Under the pieces are notes generated by a model that ran no database searches, was not told where the DNA came from, and was given only the letters and a program-made list of their open reading frames with translations. From NCBI GenBank assembly GCA_048268885.1, contig JBLWUP010000018.1, positions 1 through 64,000 of the forward strand: a stretch of 64,000 nt of DNA. Reading direction: 5' to 3'. The stretch comes from Pelagibius sp048268885 (GTDB lineage: Bacteria; Pseudomonadota; Alphaproteobacteria; Kiloniellales; Kiloniellaceae). The translations under genes were made by a program, and so were the position numbers. Positions 13,283 through 21,928 of the stretch are shown here, in pieces (position 1 is the stretch's first letter; the number at the start of each line of letters is the position of its first letter).

Positions 13283-13462
13283 ACGAAACTCGTGTGGTTG
13301 ATACTGGGCGGCGGCCGCAACGGCTCCAGACGCGAAAATGACCGGGAATCAGCCGCTTCGCAAGGCTTCCCAGGGCCGGGAACAGAGGTCGGCAAAGCGT
13401 GAGGTTTGTATAGGGGAGCCCCGGCGCCTTGTCCACGGCGGACCGCCGGGCGGCGGCGCGGG

Positions 13463-13924
13463 CTATTGCTCCGCGGCGCGGTCCCGCAGAATCCGCTGGC
13501 AGCGGGCGGCCAGCTCGGCCTCGGCCTCGCTCTGCAAAGGCTGGCCGTTGAAGATGGCCCGCCCGGTGGCGACGTCGACCACCACTTCGCCGATGAAGAT
13601 GTCGCCCTTGAAGTTGTCCTGGTTGGCCGGGATGCCGTAGCGCTCGAAGAGATCGACCTCGATGGGGATCACCACCGCCTCGGGCAGGATCAGACCGCTT
13701 CCCCCGTCCAGGTCGGCCGGGGCCACCGGCTTGCCGCGCACGTCCCGGCCCGGCTGGTAGGCCACGTCGCCCGACGGGTAGTGCCGCGCCAGGCGGGCGC
13801 AGTCTTCCTGGCTCAAGGTGAGGTAGCTCTCCTCCGCCGCGGCCGGAAGCGCCGGGGCCAGGGCCAGCAGGAGGGCGAGCAGAATGCCGGACGGCGCAGA
13901 GCGCGCCAGGGCCAAGGAGTTCAT
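13463..13924 (-). CDS. Exported protein of unknown function
   Basis: A 153-aa protein that I do not recognise. Residues 1-30 form a signal peptide (charged start, hydrophobic ILLALLLALAPALP, AAA-E cleavage site). The mature part has two cysteines (EDCARLARHYPSGDVAYQPG and AARCQRILRD) that could form a disulphide, and a central VVDVATGRAIFNGQPL segment. Paired Cys and helical ends are compatible with a small periplasmic protein. It stands 180 bp upstream of proS on the same strand; there is no informative partner. Confidence 0.75.
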   Translation of the reverse strand: MNSLALARSAPSGILLALLLALAPALPAAAEESYLTLSQEDCARLARHYPSGDVAYQPGRDVRGKPVAPADLDGGSGLILPEAVVIPIEVDLFERYGIPANQDNFKGDIFIGEVVVDVATGRAIFNGQPLQSEAEAELAARCQRILRDRAAEQ

Positions 13925-14118
13925 GCCAGGAGCCTAGGGTCCGCCCGCTTAACAAAGCAATAAACGATCCGTTCGGGGCTAAACTCTACGTAGAAGAGAG
14001 TGAATTTTCCAGGATGCCACCCAAGGTCTCAGTGACGCGCAATTGTTGCAATGCAACATGGGGTATCTGCACAACTTTGTTAGAAAAAGGGTGACGGCGG
14101 TGCCCGGATGGGATATTA

Positions 14119-14287
14119 CTCTGTTCCGTAAGAACTGCGCGAAACAGCGCAGCGCGGCCCAGGTTTAGGGTGGACACGCCAAAAAGACGGACCTCTGGAA
14201 CCGTCCAATAGCAAGAGAGCCTGATAGCAGGCCTACAAAGCTGAACAGGGAACTGGCGAAGGCAAGCTGCGGCTTGCCTATTTTTTT
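14119..14287 (+). ncRNA. Candidate structured small RNA
   Basis: Plus-strand segment of about 165 nt with ordered helices: closing helix CTCTGTTC (14119-14126) with GAACAGGG (14243-14250, one G-U); hairpin CTGCGC/GCGCAG (14135-14152); hairpin GACGG/CCGTC (14186-14205); hairpin GCCTG/CAGGC with a 4-nt loop (14219-14232); and the terminator at 14261. Neither neighbouring gene is on this strand. I do not see 4.5S, RNase P, tmRNA or 6S signatures. Transcription start is uncertain: the candidate -10 at 14114-14119 would put the start a few bases inside the closing helix. Confidence 0.4.
14261..14287 (+). terminator. Intrinsic terminator on the plus strand
   Basis: GGCAAGC (14261-14267), loop TGCG, GCTTGCC (14272-14278), then TA and seven T. 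No plus-strand protein gene lies upstream, so it most likely ends the candidate small RNA. Confidence 0.7.
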
Positions 14288-14319
14288 GCCGTTTTCCCGC
14301 TCTCCTCTTCCGGTTTCCT

Positions 14320-14859
14320 CTACCCCGCCGCCATCCAGGGCGGTGAGGTCTTGGCGATCTCCTTGAAAGCCGGACAGTTCTCCCGGTGGGCGCCCGGCAG
14401 ATAACCGGTGCTCATCAGGAACTCCCCGACGATCTCGCCCCCGGTGAACTTGAAGGTCTTGCGGAACAGCTTCACCCACTCGGCCTTGTCGAGCGGGTGG
14501 TGCGCGTCGATCCAGCCCTTGAAGGAGCCGTAGTCGCGGCGCAGCTCGACGATCCGCTGGGCGTTGACGATGGCGGCGTTGACCTTCAAGCGGTTGCGGA
14601 TGATCCCCGCGTCGTTCAGCAGGCGCTCACGTTCGCGCTCGCCATAGCCGGCGATCTTGTCGATATCGAAGCTGTCGTAGGCGGCGCGAAAGCCCTCGCG
14701 CTTCTTCAGCATCAGCTCCCAGGACAGGCCGGCCTGGTTGATCTCCAGGATCAGGCGCTCGAACAGTCCCGCCTCGTCCTCGACGGGAAAGCCGTATTCC
14801 CGGTCGTGGTAGTGGGCATGGATCGGATTGCCGGGGGCGTAGTCGCAGTAGCTGCTCAT
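14320..14859 (-). CDS. tag: DNA-3-methyladenine glycosylase I
   Basis: Base-excision repair glycosylase (179 aa) removing 3-methyladenine. MSSYCDYAPGNPIHAHYHDREYGFP and the C-terminal HRENCPAF supply the Cys and His residues that bind the structural zinc in Tag; FERLILEINQAGLSWELMLKKREGFRAAYDSFD is the HhH-containing core and active-site region. The ATG at 14859 overlaps the end of the preceding DUF1467 gene by 4 nt, so it is the last gene of the mce-DUF1467-tag run. Confidence 0.95.
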   Translation of the reverse strand: MSSYCDYAPGNPIHAHYHDREYGFPVEDEAGLFERLILEINQAGLSWELMLKKREGFRAAYDSFDIDKIAGYGERERERLLNDAGIIRNRLKVNAAIVNAQRIVELRRDYGSFKGWIDAHHPLDKAEWVKLFRKTFKFTGGEIVGEFLMSTGYLPGAHRENCPAFKEIAKTSPPWMAAG

Positions 14860-15119
14860 TGCGGCTTGCTGGTGCCCAGCGGGGTGTACTCGCGGAAGAC
14901 GATCCAGTCGTTGACGATGACGACGTAGACCCCGGCCCAGATGACCGCCGCAATGGCCGAGGTGATCAGCACCTTGCGCCACATCATCGGCTTTTCCGGG
15001 GCTCCCGGCTCATGGCCCGGCTTCGGCGCCTCGGTGCGGTGGACACCCCAGGGCAGCACGGTGAGCAGAACCACCATCCAGATCATGCCGTAGACGAGAA
15101 GGCCGGTGAACCAGTTCAT
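14856..15119 (-). CDS. DUF1467 family membrane protein
   Basis: Small 87-aa protein with two TM helices (residues about 4-24 and 51-70) separated by a Pro/Glu-rich cytoplasmic or periplasmic loop. The sequence MNWFTGLLVYGMIWMVVLLTVLPWGV and the C-terminal WAGVYVVI fit DUF1467, an uncharacterised alphaproteobacterial family usually next to the methylmalonyl-CoA epimerase gene and often near proS, as here. It overlaps tag by 4 nt (ATGA). Function unknown. Confidence 0.85.
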   Translation of the reverse strand: MNWFTGLLVYGMIWMVVLLTVLPWGVHRTEAPKPGHEPGAPEKPMMWRKVLITSAIAAVIWAGVYVVIVNDWIVFREYTPLGTSKPQ

Positions 15120-15135
15120 GGCAGGACGCCCGCTC

Positions 15136-15540
15136 CTAGGCCTGTTCCAGCTCGATGAGGGTGCCGCAGAAGTCCTTGGGATGCAGGAAAAGCACGGGCT
15201 TGTCGTGGGCGCCGGTCTTCGGCTCGCCGTCGCCCAGCACGCGCGCGCCTTCCGCCTTCAGGTGGTCGCGCGCGGCGATGATGTCGTCGACCTCGTAGCA
15301 GACATGGTGGATGCCGCCCGAGGGGTTGCGCTCCAGGAAGCTGGCGATGGGCGACGTCTCCCCCATCGGGTGCAGCAGCTCGATCTTGGTGTTGGGCAGG
15401 TTGACGAAGATCACCGTCACCCCGTGCTTGGGCTGGGGCACGGCCTCGGACACCTCGGCGCCCAGCATGCTGCGATAGACCGCCGCCGCCGCCTCCAGGT
15501 CCGGCACCGCGATGGCCACATGGTTCAACCTGCCGATCAT
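15136..15540 (-). CDS. mce: Methylmalonyl-CoA epimerase
   Basis: Vicinal-oxygen-chelate (glyoxalase) fold protein (134 aa) that interconverts the (R) and (S) forms of methylmalonyl-CoA in propionate breakdown. LNHVAIAVPDLEAAAAVYRSMLG at the start and GGIHHVCYEVDDI in the second half provide metal-binding His, with the C-terminal GTLIELEQ Glu. The start MIGRLNHV at 15540 is chosen over longer in-frame options because it matches the family and has GAAGGG upstream. The adjoining 124 bp to rnj is non-coding. Confidence 0.95.
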   Translation of the reverse strand: MIGRLNHVAIAVPDLEAAAAVYRSMLGAEVSEAVPQPKHGVTVIFVNLPNTKIELLHPMGETSPIASFLERNPSGGIHHVCYEVDDIIAARDHLKAEGARVLGDGEPKTGAHDKPVLFLHPKDFCGTLIELEQA

Positions 15541-15664
15541 CCCTTCTCTCCTCCGGTTTTCCTGTAATCTGTGACCCCGCGGCGCTTCGCGCAAGCCTCT
15601 GCCGCCGGGATTTCCATCACTGCTGACAGCTGCGGCAATCCGCCCCGGTGGGGAGGGCGTTCCG

Positions 15665-17344
15665 TCATTCGAAGCGAATGACATGCACCATCGTCATCGG
15701 CTTCTTGCCGAGCAGGCGGTTGACGGTGCGCCGGACCGCCAGCCGGGCCGCCTCCTCCACCGCCGCGTCGTCCTTGCGCTCGCGCCGGGTCAGGCGCTGC
15801 ACCGCGTCCTCGATGGCCAGTTCCACCGCCCCCAGGTCTTCTTCCTCCTCCTGCGCCTCGAAGAGGCCGATGGTGGAGATGTCCGGGTTGCCGTCGAGTT
15901 GGCCGCGTTCGTCCATCACCAGGGTCACGGCCACCGCGCCGTTGAACATCAGCTTCTGACGTCCCTTGATGACCGGGCTGTCCTGCGACAGCAGCCGGCC
16001 GCCGTCATAGATCAGGCGGCCGCTCTCCACGTGATCGACGATCTCCGCCGCGCCCGGGGCCAGCCGGATCACCGCGCCGTTGCGCCCGACGACCTGCTGG
16101 GGCACCTGGCATTCCTTGGCGATCTCGGCATGGGCCATGAGGTGGCGCGCCTCGCCATGGACCGGCACGGCCACCTGCGGGCGCACCCACTGATACATCT
16201 GGATCAGCTCGTCGCGTCCCGGATGGCCGGAGACATGAATATCGTGGTCGTGGTCGGTGATCACCTCGACGCCGGCCCGTGCCAGGGCGTTCTGCAGCTC
16301 GAAGATGCTCGTTTCGTTGCCCGGGATGGTGCGCGAGGAAAACACCACCGCATCGCCGGCGGAAAGCCCGACGTGCGGATGGTCGCCGCGCGCGATACGC
16401 CACAGGGCGGCGCGCGGCTCACCCTGGCTGCCGGTGCAAAGCAGCAGCACCTCCTCACGCGGCAGGTAGTCGATCTCCTCTTCGGGCAGGAAGGGCCTGT
16501 GATCGGTCAGATAGCCGGCCTCGCGGGCACAATCCACGATCCGGTACATGGAACGGCCCAGCAGGCAGACCCGGCGGCCGCATTCCTCGGCGACCCGGAT
16601 CACGGTTTCCAGACGCGCCACGTTGCTGGCGAAGCAGGCGACCGCGACGCGCTTCTTCAGCGGCTTGATCACCTCCAGCAGATGCTCGCGCACCTCGGCT
16701 TCGGAACCGGCCTCCCCCCACACCATGGCGTTGGTGGAATCCCCGACCATGGCCAGAACGTTCTCATCGGCCAGGGCCTTCAGGCGCTGTTCGTCGTAGG
16801 TCTCGCCGACCAGAGGCTCCGGATCCAGCTTCCAGTCGCCGGTGTGCAGCACGGTCCCGGCCTCGGTGCGGATCACCACCGCGTTCGGCTCGGGGATCGA
16901 GTGCGTCAGGGTGATGAGCTCGATCTCGAAAGGGCCAACCGAAAACTTGCCGGAAAGCGGCACCTCGGTCAGCGGCACCTCGTCCAGCAGCCCGACTTCA
17001 GCGAGCTTGCGGCGCAGCAGGGCGGCGGTGAACTTCGTCGCGTAGACGGGGCAGCGCAGTTCCTCCCAGAGGTAGGGCACCGCGCCGATATGGTCCTCGT
17101 GGGCATGGGTCAGGATCAGGCCGGCGAGGTCGTCGCGCCGCTCGGCGATGAAAGCCGGGTTCGGCATCTCGACGTCGATGCCAGGCAGCCGCGGATCGCC
17201 GAAGATGATGCCGAGATCGACCATCAGCCAGGCGCCCTTGTGGCCGTAGAGGTTCATGTTCATGCCGATCTCGCCCGTGCCGCCCAAGGGCACGAAGTAG
17301 AGATCCTCGGCGCCGAGGTCCTTGCCGGTGTAGCTCTTGGCCAT
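15665..17344 (-). CDS. rnj: Ribonuclease J
   Basis: Metallo-beta-lactamase/beta-CASP ribonuclease (559 aa) with 5'-3' exo- and endo-activity, used in alphaproteobacteria for mRNA and rRNA maturation. LVDLGIIFGDPRLPG, the metal motif HAHEDHIGAVPYLW near residues 79-92, SIPEPNAVVIRTEAGTVLHTGDWKLDPEP, STNA, and the beta-CASP motifs CTGSQGEPRAALWR and DIHVSGHPGRDEL are all present. The gene follows coaX by 4 nt and belongs to the nuo-birA-coaX-rnj transcription unit. Confidence 0.97.
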   Translation of the reverse strand: MAKSYTGKDLGAEDLYFVPLGGTGEIGMNMNLYGHKGAWLMVDLGIIFGDPRLPGIDVEMPNPAFIAERRDDLAGLILTHAHEDHIGAVPYLWEELRCPVYATKFTAALLRRKLAEVGLLDEVPLTEVPLSGKFSVGPFEIELITLTHSIPEPNAVVIRTEAGTVLHTGDWKLDPEPLVGETYDEQRLKALADENVLAMVGDSTNAMVWGEAGSEAEVREHLLEVIKPLKKRVAVACFASNVARLETVIRVAEECGRRVCLLGRSMYRIVDCAREAGYLTDHRPFLPEEEIDYLPREEVLLLCTGSQGEPRAALWRIARGDHPHVGLSAGDAVVFSSRTIPGNETSIFELQNALARAGVEVITDHDHDIHVSGHPGRDELIQMYQWVRPQVAVPVHGEARHLMAHAEIAKECQVPQQVVGRNGAVIRLAPGAAEIVDHVESGRLIYDGGRLLSQDSPVIKGRQKLMFNGAVAVTLVMDERGQLDGNPDISTIGLFEAQEEEEDLGAVELAIEDAVQRLTRRERKDDAAVEEAARLAVRRTVNRLLGKKPMTMVHVIRFE

Positions 17345-17348
17345 GCGG

Positions 17349-18122
17349 TCAGTCCTTAATGTTGGCCGCGTGGATCAAGCGCAGTCCGCGAAGCGTCAGT
17401 TCGGAATCGACCTGCTCGATGGCCGTTGTGGCTTCGGCATAGAGGGTCGCGAGGCCACCGGTGGCGATGACCTTCATCGGCGCGCCGTACTCTTCCTGGA
17501 TGCGCGCGGTCAGCCCTTCGATCAGACTGACGTAGCCCCAGTAGATACCGGACTTCATGGCCGGAACGGTGTCCTTGCCGATCACCCGGTCCGGCCGCTC
17601 GATCTTCACCCGGGGCAGCTGCGCGGCCGCCCGGTAGAGCGCCTCGACCGAGTGCTGGGCCGAGGGGGCGATGACGCCGCCCTCGTAGGCACCGTCGGGA
17701 CCGACGATGTCGAAGGTCGTGGCCGTGCCGAAGTCGATGATGATCAGGGGACCGCCATAGGCGCGGTGCGCCGCCAGGGCGTTCACCAGGCGGTCGGCGC
17801 CGACGTTCTCCCGGTGGTCCATGTGGACCTCGATTCCCAGATCCACGTCGGGATCGCCGATGATCAGCGGGGTGACCTTGAAAAACTCGCTGCACAGCGT
17901 GGTGAGGTTGAAGGCCGCGGCCGGCACCACGTTGGCGATGATGGCGCCCGTGATATCCGCCGGCTTCAGGTCCTGCAAAGCCATGAGCTGAGTCAGCCAG
18001 ACCGCGTATTCGTCGGCGGTGCGCTTGGCATCGCTGGAGGCGCGCCACTTGGCCCGCAGGGTCTCGCCCTCGAAGATCGCGAAGACCACGTTGGTGTTGC
18101 CGGCATCGATGGCGACGAGCAT
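17349..18122 (-). CDS. coaX: Type III pantothenate kinase
   Basis: Pantothenate kinase of the ASKHA fold (257 aa), first committed step of coenzyme A synthesis. The N-terminal phosphate loop LVAIDAGNTNVVFAIFEG carries the catalytic Asp; GADRLVNALAAHRAYGGPLIIIDFGTATTFDIV is the pantothenate/phosphate region; IAPSAQHSVEALYRAAAQLPRVKI follows. It lies 28 bp after birA and 4 bp before rnj, the conserved alphaproteobacterial order. Confidence 0.96.
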   Translation of the reverse strand: MLVAIDAGNTNVVFAIFEGETLRAKWRASSDAKRTADEYAVWLTQLMALQDLKPADITGAIIANVVPAAAFNLTTLCSEFFKVTPLIIGDPDVDLGIEVHMDHRENVGADRLVNALAAHRAYGGPLIIIDFGTATTFDIVGPDGAYEGGVIAPSAQHSVEALYRAAAQLPRVKIERPDRVIGKDTVPAMKSGIYWGYVSLIEGLTARIQEEYGAPMKVIATGGLATLYAEATTAIEQVDSELTLRGLRLIHAANIKD

Positions 18123-18150
18123 GCCTCTAGTCCCTCACCTGCGCCGGCCC

Positions 18151-18936
18151 TCAGCCTTCGCCCGGCAGATAGACATCGCCGGCGGCGATGTGCCGCTCGC
18201 TGCCGTCCGGCAGGTTCAGCAGCAGGGTGCCCTCGGGATCCAGGTCGGCGAAGGTGCCGTGCAGGGTCTCGTGCGGCAGGCGCACCTCGATCTCTTCCTT
18301 GAGGCCCTGCGCATGGCGCAGCCAGGCATGGCGCACCGGCGCGAAGCCGTCGTCGAGCCAGATGTTGATCCAGGACAACATGTGCCGGGCAAAGGCCTCC
18401 AGCAGGTCGACGGCGGAAACGCTGGTCGGGCAGCCCTCGAAATGCAGGCTGGTCGCCGGCAGGCGGGCCTCCGGCGGATAGGAGCTGACGTTGGCGCCGA
18501 TCCCGATCACCAGCCAGTCCAGGTTCTGCTGTGCGTCCCCTTTGGACTCCAAGAGGATGCCCGCCGCTTTGCGGCCGTTCAGCAGCACGTCGTTGGGCCA
18601 CTTGTAGGTGACCTCGATCATCGGCGGGGCCACGCTGCCGAAGGCGTCGCCCAGGGCCACGGCGGCGACGAAGCTGAACTGCGCGGCCGCCGACAAGGGG
18701 CAGTCCGGACGCACGATCAGCGAAAGGAAGAGGTTGCCGGAGGCACTGGACCAGGCCCGGCCCTGGCGGCCGTAGCCGCCGGTCTGGCGGCGCGCCCACA
18801 CCAGGGTGCCGTCTTCGGCGCCCGCCTCGGCGAGCCGCTTGGCCTCGCTGCTGGTGCTGTCGATCTCCTCCAGGGCCACCAGACGATAGGCCGGCGGCAG
18901 GTGCGGTGCGCGGTTCCGGTCGGGCTCCGGTATCAT
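18151..18936 (-). CDS. birA: Biotin-[acetyl-CoA-carboxylase] ligase
   Basis: Monofunctional biotin protein ligase (261 aa) without the N-terminal HTH repressor domain of E. coli BirA. GTLVWARRQTGGYGRQGRAWSS near residue 43 is the biotinyl-AMP loop, and YKWPNDVLLNGRKAAGILLE contains the catalytic Lys. The short C-terminal SH3-like domain ends in ERHIAAGDVYLPGEG. Its ATG overlaps the nuoN stop (ATGA), so it is translationally coupled to the complex I operon. Confidence 0.96.
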   Translation of the reverse strand: MIPEPDRNRAPHLPPAYRLVALEEIDSTSSEAKRLAEAGAEDGTLVWARRQTGGYGRQGRAWSSASGNLFLSLIVRPDCPLSAAAQFSFVAAVALGDAFGSVAPPMIEVTYKWPNDVLLNGRKAAGILLESKGDAQQNLDWLVIGIGANVSSYPPEARLPATSLHFEGCPTSVSAVDLLEAFARHMLSWINIWLDDGFAPVRHAWLRHAQGLKEEIEVRLPHETLHGTFADLDPEGTLLLNLPDGSERHIAAGDVYLPGEG

Positions 18937-20378
18937 CCGGGGAACAGCGAAGCCGCCGCCATGGCCGTCCCGTCGAGCAACGGCGAGAGGCCCACGGTGA
19001 GCAGGAGGATCACCAGGCTGGCGCCGGTCAGGATGACCGCCATCTCACGCCCGATGGGCCGGTCGAAGGCCTCGATCGGGTCGTCGAAGTACATCAGCTT
19101 GACGATGCGCAGGTAGTAGAAAGCGCCGATCACCGAGGACAGCACGCCGATCACCGCCAGCACATAGAGCTCCGCCTGGATCGCGGCCAGGAAGACGTAG
19201 AACTTGCCGAAGAAGCCGACCAGCGGCGGGATGCCCGCCATGGAGAACATGAAGATCGCGAGCGCCAGGGCCATCGCCGGGTTGGTCTTGCTGAGGCCCT
19301 TGAGGTCCTCGATCCGCTCGACCATGACCTCCTTCTGGCGCATGCAGAGGATGCAGGCGAAGGTGCCGAGGTTCATGACGATGTAGATCGTCAGGTACAG
19401 CAGGATGCCGTTGACCCCCTGCTCCGTCCCCGCCGCAAGGCCGATGAGGGCGTAGCCGATGTGGCCGATGGAGCTGTAGGCCATGAGGCGCTTGATGTTG
19501 GTCTGGCTGATAGCCGCGAGCGCGCCGAGGATCATCGAGGCGACGGAGATGAACCAGATGATCTGCTGCCACTGCGCCACCAGGTCGCCGAAGGGACCGA
19601 TCATGACCCGGATGATGAGCGCCATGGCCGCCACCTTGGGCGCGGTGGCGAAGAAGGCCGTCACCGGCGTCGGCGCACCTTCGTAGACGTCCGGCGTCCA
19701 CATGTGGAAAGGCACGGCGGAGATCTTGAAGGCCAGGCCGGCGGCCAGGAAGACGATGCCGACGATGAGGCCGATGGAGACCGGCACGCCGGCGTCGAAC
19801 TGCGCGGCCAGACCGGCGAAAGAGGTGGTGCCGGCGAAACCGTAGATCATCGACATGCCGTAGAGCAGCATGCCCGACGAAAGCGCCCCGAGGACGAAGT
19901 ACTTCAGCCCCGCCTCGCTGGAGCGCAGGTGGTCGCGGCGGAAGGCCGCCACCACGTAGAGCGACAGGCTCTGCAGTTCCAGGCCCAGGTAAAGCGACAT
20001 CATGTCGTTGGCCGAGATCATCAGCAGCATGCCGAGGGTGGCGAAGAGCACCAGCACGGGGTACTCGAAGCGCGCCATCTCCTCGCGCTCGATGTAGCGC
20101 ATCGCCATGATGAGCGTCACACCGGAGCCGGCGAGCACCAGCAGCTTCATGAAGTCGCCGAAGGCGTCGGCGATGAACAGGCCGCCGAGGGCCGTCTCGC
20201 TGCGCCCCATGGAAACGGCGACGATGACGAAGGCCAGGCCGAAGCAGGCCACGGTCAGGAAGAGCACCAGACGGGTGCCGCTGTTGCCCTTGAACACGCC
20301 CAGCATCAGCAGGATCAAGCCGGCGACGGCCAGGAAGAGTTCCGGCAGAGCGGCGGTGAGATTCAGGTCGGACATCAT
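18933..20378 (-). CDS. nuoN: NADH-quinone oxidoreductase subunit N
   Basis: Antiporter-like proton-channel subunit of complex I (481 aa, about 14 TM helices). SLYLGLELQSLSLYVVAAFRRD, the FKISAVPFHMWTPDVYEGAPTPVTAFF segment with the essential Lys/His line, and the second repeat RLMAYSSIGHIGYALIGL are present. Ten bases after nuoM; overlaps birA by 4 nt. The start is either of two adjacent ATG codons (MMSDLNL). Confidence 0.97.
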   Translation of the reverse strand: MMSDLNLTAALPELFLAVAGLILLMLGVFKGNSGTRLVLFLTVACFGLAFVIVAVSMGRSETALGGLFIADAFGDFMKLLVLAGSGVTLIMAMRYIEREEMARFEYPVLVLFATLGMLLMISANDMMSLYLGLELQSLSLYVVAAFRRDHLRSSEAGLKYFVLGALSSGMLLYGMSMIYGFAGTTSFAGLAAQFDAGVPVSIGLIVGIVFLAAGLAFKISAVPFHMWTPDVYEGAPTPVTAFFATAPKVAAMALIIRVMIGPFGDLVAQWQQIIWFISVASMILGALAAISQTNIKRLMAYSSIGHIGYALIGLAAGTEQGVNGILLYLTIYIVMNLGTFACILCMRQKEVMVERIEDLKGLSKTNPAMALALAIFMFSMAGIPPLVGFFGKFYVFLAAIQAELYVLAVIGVLSSVIGAFYYLRIVKLMYFDDPIEAFDRPIGREMAVILTGASLVILLLTVGLSPLLDGTAMAAASLFPG

Positions 20379-20388
20379 CTGGCCTCTC

Positions 20389-21921
20389 CTAGCGCTCGGC
20401 CCCGAGGCCGGCGTAAATCGGCGTCCCGGCGCGCGCCAGGGCCGCCTCGTAGCCGTCGATCAGACGCTCGACCGAAGGTGACATGACATCGATGAAGGAT
20501 GCCGGGTAGATGCCCATCCACAGCACCAGAACGATCAGCGGCGCGAAGACCGCCTTCTCCCGCCAGTTCAGGTCGAGGATGGCCATCAGGTCTTCCTTGG
20601 TCATCTTGCCGAAGATGATCCGCCGGTAGAGGTAAAGCATGTAGGCGGCGCCCAGCACCATGCCGGTCGCGGCCAGCAGAGCCACCCAGGTGTTGGCCTG
20701 GAAAGCGCCGACCAGGACCAAGAACTCACCCACGAAGCCGCTGGTGCCCGGCAGGCCGACCGAGGCCAGCATGAAGAGCATGAAGACCAGGGCATAGCCG
20801 GGCATGCGGCCGACCAGGCCGTCGTAGCGCTCGATCAGGCGCGTGTGCATCCGGTCGTAGATCACGCCGACGCAGAGGAACAGCGCCGCCGAAACCACGC
20901 CGTGGGACAGCATCTGGAAGATCGCGCCCTCGACGCCCTGCTGGTTGGCGGCGAAGATCCCGATGGTCACGAAACCCATGTGGGCGACCGAGGAATAGGC
21001 GATCAGCTTCTTCATGTCCTCCTGGGCCAGGGCCACCAGGGAGGTGTAGATCACCGCGATGACCGACAGCGAGAAGACGAAGGGCGCGAAGAAGGCCGAG
21101 GCCTCCGGCATCATCGGCAGCGAGAAGCGCAGGAAGCCGTAGCCGCCCATCTTCAGCAGCACGCCGGCCAGGATCACCGAGCCCGCCGTCGGCGCCTCGA
21201 CGTGGGCGTCCGGCAGCCAGGTATGCACCGGCCACATCGGTACCTTCACCGCGAAGGAGGCGAAGAAAGCCAACCACAGCCAGGTCTGCATCGACGCCGG
21301 GAAGCCGTGCGCCAGCAGCGTCGGAATGTCGGTGGTGCCGGCGTCGTAGTACATGGCCAGGATCGCCAGCAGCATCAGCACCGACCCGGCCAGGGTGTAG
21401 AGGAAGAACTTGAAGGCCGCGTAGACGCGCCGGCCGCCGCCCCAGATGCCGATGATGAGGAACATCGGGATCAGCACGCCTTCGAAGAAGACGTAGAAGA
21501 TCACCAGGTCCAAGGCGCAGAACATGCCGACCATCAGCGTCTCGAGCACCAGGAAGGCGATCATGTATTCCTTGACCCGGGTCTTCACCGCTTCCCAGCT
21601 CGCCAGGACGCAGAGCGGGGTCAGCAGGGTCGAGAGCAGCACGAACATCATGGAGATGCCGTCGACGCCCATGTGGTAGCTGATGTTGAAGGCGGGGATC
21701 CACTCGACGCGCTCGACGAACTGGAAGTCGGCGCTGCCGCGGTCGAAGTTGAACCACACGAAGAGCGAGACCACGAAGGTCACCAGGGACGCCCAGAGCG
21801 CCATGGAACGCGCGTTCTTGGCCGCCAGGGCCTCGTCCTCGTGGCGCACGAAGAGCAGGATCCACAGCGCGCCTGCGAGCGGCAGGAAGGTGATCGTAGA
21901 AAGGATCGGCCAGCTGGTCAT
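20389..21921 (-). CDS. nuoM: NADH-quinone oxidoreductase subunit M
   Basis: Second antiporter-like membrane subunit (510 aa, about 14 TM). FFEGVLIPMFLIIGIWGG contains the conserved TM5 Glu; AVKVPMWPVHTWLPDAHVEAPTAGSVILAGVLLKMGGYGFLR and the KKLIAYSSVAHMGFV repeat follow. Located 7 nt after nuoL. Confidence 0.97.
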   Translation of the reverse strand: MTSWPILSTITFLPLAGALWILLFVRHEDEALAAKNARSMALWASLVTFVVSLFVWFNFDRGSADFQFVERVEWIPAFNISYHMGVDGISMMFVLLSTLLTPLCVLASWEAVKTRVKEYMIAFLVLETLMVGMFCALDLVIFYVFFEGVLIPMFLIIGIWGGGRRVYAAFKFFLYTLAGSVLMLLAILAMYYDAGTTDIPTLLAHGFPASMQTWLWLAFFASFAVKVPMWPVHTWLPDAHVEAPTAGSVILAGVLLKMGGYGFLRFSLPMMPEASAFFAPFVFSLSVIAVIYTSLVALAQEDMKKLIAYSSVAHMGFVTIGIFAANQQGVEGAIFQMLSHGVVSAALFLCVGVIYDRMHTRLIERYDGLVGRMPGYALVFMLFMLASVGLPGTSGFVGEFLVLVGAFQANTWVALLAATGMVLGAAYMLYLYRRIIFGKMTKEDLMAILDLNWREKAVFAPLIVLVLWMGIYPASFIDVMSPSVERLIDGYEAALARAGTPIYAGLGAER

Positions 21922-21928
21922 CTCGGGA

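Larger units (their letters stand above)
13925..14319. other. 395-bp intergenic region between an exported protein gene and tag
   Basis: No convincing protein gene. It contains a 6-bp dyad (GTTGCA-A-TGCAAC, 14045-14057), a candidate plus-strand promoter (GTGACG 14091-14096, 17-nt spacer, TATTAC 14114-14119) and the candidate structured RNA at 14119-14287. Confidence 0.6.

Noticed and set aside
13986..14177. 63-codon minus-strand frame in the tag upstream gap
   Set aside because: No recognisable domain or Shine-Dalgarno, and it overlaps the candidate structured RNA on the other strand.
14119..14287. Considered as 6S RNA, tmRNA piece or 4.5S RNA
   Set aside because: No SRP GGAAG tetraloop region, no tag-peptide reading frame or tRNA-like T arm, and no recognisable 6S central-bubble sequence; left as unknown.
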